Source of the DNA: Salegentibacter maritimus
GTDB lineage: Bacteria > Bacteroidota > Bacteroidia > Flavobacteriales > Flavobacteriaceae
NCBI RefSeq assembly: GCF_016236915.1
Contig: NZ_JAEHOK010000010.1
Location: forward strand, 97,245-161,244
Length of the DNA stretch: 64,000 bases
Reading direction: 5' to 3'
Program-made: the position numbers and the translations under genes
The notes under the pieces: generated by a model
Databases searched by the model: none
Seen by the model: the letters and a program-made list of their open reading frames with translations, nothing else
Told to the model about the DNA's origin: nothing
Part shown: in pieces, positions 61,583 to 64,000 of the stretch
How positions within the stretch are numbered: position 1 is the first letter of the stretch
Layout of the letters: each line of letters starts with the position of its first letter

Positions 61583-63070
61583 ATGAAAATAATTAGAATA
61601 AAAAGTATAATACTTGGTTTTTTCTTGTCAATATCCTTAATGGGATGTGATGACCTGGAAAGATTCCCTAATGATGCCATTGAGCAGTCTCAGTCTTTTC
61701 AGACGTTACAAGACGCGGCTACATGGAATAATGGCTTGTACGCAGCAATGAGGGGAGCAGTATATGGTCCTTTTATGTTTACCACTGATATTCAGGCTGA
61801 CCAATTGAATGCGACTTTAGATTATGGTAATAGAAATGGTAATCCACATCGATGGGAAGGTTTTTTAGCTGATGATGGGGCTTTATCTACCTTATGGAGT
61901 GCTTATTACTTCAGGATTAGGGATATTAATGCTGCTTTAGAAGGTTTTGAAAACATTGATGTAACTCCAGAAGAAACGTCTTCATTAGAACTATATAGGG
62001 CAGAGGCTTATTTAGCTAGAGCTTTTTATTATCATAATTTAGTTGTAAGGTTTGCGCCGAATTATGATCCATCCTCTGCTTCATCTGACTTGGGTGTGCC
62101 ATTAGTTTTAGAATTTGATATTACAGAACGTCCAGCTAGGAATACGGTCGAGGAAGTGTATCAGCAAATTTTATCTGATATTGAAAAAGCAAGACCTGCG
62201 CTTTCTCAGGTTAGTGGGGAGCAAGGTGCTTACAGGTTTAATATAGATGTTTTAACCGCATTGGAAGCACGTGTGAAGCTGCATATGGAAGATTGGGAAG
62301 GAGCTAAATTAGCTGCAGATAAGCTTATAGCATCAGGAAGATATCCTTTAATTGATAATCAGGAGCAGTTTACTGATATGTGGACAACTGGATACGATCA
62401 AGAGGTTATAATGAATTTGTTTGTAAGTGCACCTAATGAATTGGCAAATACTAATAGTATTTATTTGGGTTATAATGGAGCAACAAATAGATTTACGCCT
62501 GACTTTCTACCTTCGCAATGGGTTATTGACCTCTATGAGGAAGATGATATACGGAGAGATGCTTACTTTTCAGATAATGATACTATTGAAATTAGTGGTG
62601 TTACTTATACCGATTTGACTTTAGTAAATAAGTATCCAGGGAATCCGGAATTTTTTACAGGAGCTAACACAAATTATCAACACGAGCCTATCGTTTTTAG
62701 GATCGCCGAACTGTACTTAATTTCTGCCGAAGCAGGATTGAATCTCCCGGATGTCAATAGCGCACTAAACGTTCTAAATGAATTAAGAGTATCCAGGGGT
62801 CTTGATGCCCTTGATTCTTCTGATGATTTGGTTAATAGTATAATGGAAGAAAGAACAAGAGAACTGGCCTTTGAAGGTTTTCGCTTAGATGATCTTCGAA
62901 GATGGGATATGGGCTTTACTAGAAGGGAGCCACAAAATACATTACCGCTAGTTCAGGGTGATAATTTTTATACCAAATCAGTAGAGGCGTCTAATCCGAA
63001 ATTTATTTGGGGTATACCTACGAATGATATTACAATTAATGATAATCTTGAACAAAACCCAGGTTGGTAA
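61583..63070 (+). CDS. SusD/RagB family nutrient-binding lipoprotein
   Basis: A 495-residue surface lipoprotein forming the lid of the SusC transporter. The lipobox ends SLMGC (Cys22), with Asp-Asp directly after it, as in lipoproteins exported to the surface in Bacteroidota. SusD_N-like helices occupy about 25-220 (AEAYLARAFYYHNLVVRFA near 150), and the SusD/RagB C-terminal region contains FRIAELYLISAEAGLNL near 380 and the final ERTRELAFEGFRLDDLRRW near 428, a signature of the family. It starts 21 bases after susC. Confidence 0.94.
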   Translation: MKIIRIKSIILGFFLSISLMGCDDLERFPNDAIEQSQSFQTLQDAATWNNGLYAAMRGAVYGPFMFTTDIQADQLNATLDYGNRNGNPHRWEGFLADDGALSTLWSAYYFRIRDINAALEGFENIDVTPEETSSLELYRAEAYLARAFYYHNLVVRFAPNYDPSSASSDLGVPLVLEFDITERPARNTVEEVYQQILSDIEKARPALSQVSGEQGAYRFNIDVLTALEARVKLHMEDWEGAKLAADKLIASGRYPLIDNQEQFTDMWTTGYDQEVIMNLFVSAPNELANTNSIYLGYNGATNRFTPDFLPSQWVIDLYEEDDIRRDAYFSDNDTIEISGVTYTDLTLVNKYPGNPEFFTGANTNYQHEPIVFRIAELYLISAEAGLNLPDVNSALNVLNELRVSRGLDALDSSDDLVNSIMEERTRELAFEGFRLDDLRRWDMGFTRREPQNTLPLVQGDNFYTKSVEASNPKFIWGIPTNDITINDNLEQNPGW

Positions 63071-63203
63071 AATTTAATCTTTAGAAATAGATTGTCTATT
63101 AATTTAAAACAATAAATGATTCATGTTAAAGTTTTGTTGACTTTTTTTGAAAGAATGAACTTGTTTTTCATATTCTAAAATAAAAATGTAGTCATTATAT
63201 TGT

Positions 63204-63239
63204 GAGGCTGTCTGAATATTTTCAGACAGCCTCTTTTTT
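63204..63239 (+). terminator. Terminator of the SusC/SusD operon
   Basis: A perfect hairpin GAGGCTGTCTGA-atatt-TCAGACAGCCTC followed by T residues, about 130 bases after the susD stop. The stretch 63240-63530 shows no gene. Confidence 0.9.
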
Positions 63240-63530
63240 AATGATATTCTATGTGTTTGTAGGGTTGTGTTTTTTCGATGATTTTTTAGAATATAGGTGG
63301 AAGCGTGAACTTTTTTCTGAAAATCTGTTTCAGTTCGTTTTGTTGGGTAAGTTGTGGTGACAATTCTTAGATTTTATTTATTCTAATACTGGTTTCTGTA
63401 AATTCAATTAATAAGCACATTTTAAATAAGCCTGTTTATCTTTTAGTTTGAAATAGGTCTTGTCAATATAATTGAGATAATGCAGTTCTTTTTGTTTCGT
63501 TCAATTCTTATTTACTGTGGTTTTTATTTT

Positions 63531-63538
63531 TACTTTTG
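63531..63538 (+). promoter_or_regulatory. Promoter -7 element for the porin gene
   Basis: TACTTTTG, an exact TAnnTTTG, 18 bases upstream of the ATG at 63557. Confidence 0.55.
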
Positions 63539-63556
63539 TGGGAGTTCAAGTTATCT

Positions 63557-64000
63557 ATGAAATTTTATACACTATTTCTTTTTCTGCTAATTCCTATAAT
63601 AGGTGTTGCCCAAATTAGACCTACTGCCGGTCCCGGGGGGCAAAATGCAGAACAAGCAGGTAAGAAAGAAGATACTATTAAACCTCCAATCTCAGATTAT
63701 AAAATAATTTCTTTAGCAAACGATACTACTTTTGTAGACACTACGCTTACTATAGAAAAAGATTATAAATTCAATTATCGCCGAAAAGATAATTTCGAAT
63801 TACTTCCCTTTGCCAATACAGGACGACCATATAATAAACTTGGGATGGATTTTGAAGCCAAAAAATTATATCCTGAATTTGGTGCGCAAGCCAGGCATTA
63901 TAACTTTTTCGATATTGAAGATATTAAGTATTATCATGTACCTACACCCTTCACCGAGGCCTATTTTAAAACAGTACCGGAGCAGGGGCAACAATTAGAT
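63557..64000 (+). CDS. Putative outer-membrane porin, Porin_10 type (partial, 5' end)
   Basis: The frame is open from ATG 63557 to the window edge (148 codons). It starts with a signal peptide (about 1-18, FLFLLIPIIGVAQ), then a Gly/Pro-rich linker (RPTAGPGGQNAEQAG), and at about residues 85-147 the segment LPFANTGRPYNKLG, ARHYNFFDIEDIKYYHVPTP and TEAYFKTVPEQGQ. This last block is the conserved N-terminal part of the Bacteroidota Porin_10 family. The barrel lies beyond the window. Confidence 0.85.
   Translation, partial: MKFYTLFLFLLIPIIGVAQIRPTAGPGGQNAEQAGKKEDTIKPPISDYKIISLANDTTFVDTTLTIEKDYKFNYRRKDNFELLPFANTGRPYNKLGMDFEAKKLYPEFGAQARHYNFFDIEDIKYYHVPTPFTEAYFKTVPEQGQQLD

Noticed and set aside
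58592-63070. Polysaccharide utilisation locus
   Set aside because: SusC and SusD are certain, but there is no glycoside hydrolase, lyase or hybrid regulator in the window; the substrate may be peptide or other.

Overview
The window is chromosomal DNA of a marine or soil-type member of the Bacteroidota, most likely family Flavobacteriaceae (Gramella, Salegentibacter or Zunongwangia-like; the genus is inference). The signs are SusC/SusD proteins, Porin_10, exosortase XrtF, class II HMG-CoA reductase with a GYDIA-type GHMP kinase, AT-rich intergenic DNA, and promoters matching the Bacteroidota -7 consensus TAnnTTTG.

Layout. 1-1030: part of an ISAon1-type insertion sequence running off the left edge, then tRNA-Phe. 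1.4-9.1 kb: a tightly packed plus-strand envelope operon (coaX, an outer-membrane protein, a TPR protein, lptC, a 65-aa membrane protein, a CorC/HlyC-type protein, a PpiD/SurA foldase) closed by a strong terminator. 9.3-11.5 kb: a mevalonate-pathway pair on the minus strand. 11.7-15.5 kb: a DPP4-like peptidase followed by a POT peptide importer, a sensible peptide-use pair. 15.6-16.0 kb: two tiny double-glycine leader peptides in tandem, only one of them longer than 60 codons. 16.2-24.1 kb: thioredoxin-like protein, comEC, NlpC/P60 lipoprotein, lpxB, a small membrane protein, surE and a tail-specific protease. 24.3-31.4 kb: the cell-shape cluster rodA, mrdA, mreD, mreC, mreB, with purH upstream. 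31.6-34.5 kb: FtsX-type permease, a GAF protein and the XrtF exosortase pair.

34.6-49.1 kb is a copper (possibly copper/silver) handling island, all on the plus strand. It holds an HYC_CC_PP-type secreted protein, a CusA/CusC/CusB-type tripartite efflux pump, two small regulators that fuse an HMA-like metal-binding domain (Cys-x-x-Cys) to an AraC-type DNA-binding domain, two DUF3347 lipoproteins (a third DUF3347 domain sits on the C-terminus of the CusB homologue), a DUF305-like membrane protein, a two-pore-helix K+ channel-like protein, a cysteine-rich four-helix-bundle copper-storage protein and a CopA-type P1B ATPase with four N-terminal metal-binding modules. Together they would sense cytosolic copper, sequester it, pump it to the periplasm, hold it there and expel it across the outer membrane. 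This island is the most interesting part of the window.

49.4-58.2 kb: zinc metalloprotease, lysS with a long structured leader, a Pmp3/YqaE peptide translationally coupled to lipB, a large lipoprotein of unknown function and rnhB. 58.6-63.1 kb: a SusC/SusD pair with no visible glycoside hydrolase. 63.5 kb to the edge: the start of a Porin_10-type outer-membrane porin. Several intergenic regions hold long palindromic elements, at least two of which belong to one interspersed repeat family. One such element sits inside the loop of a terminator in the copper island. All functional statements rest on reading motifs by eye; no database search was run.
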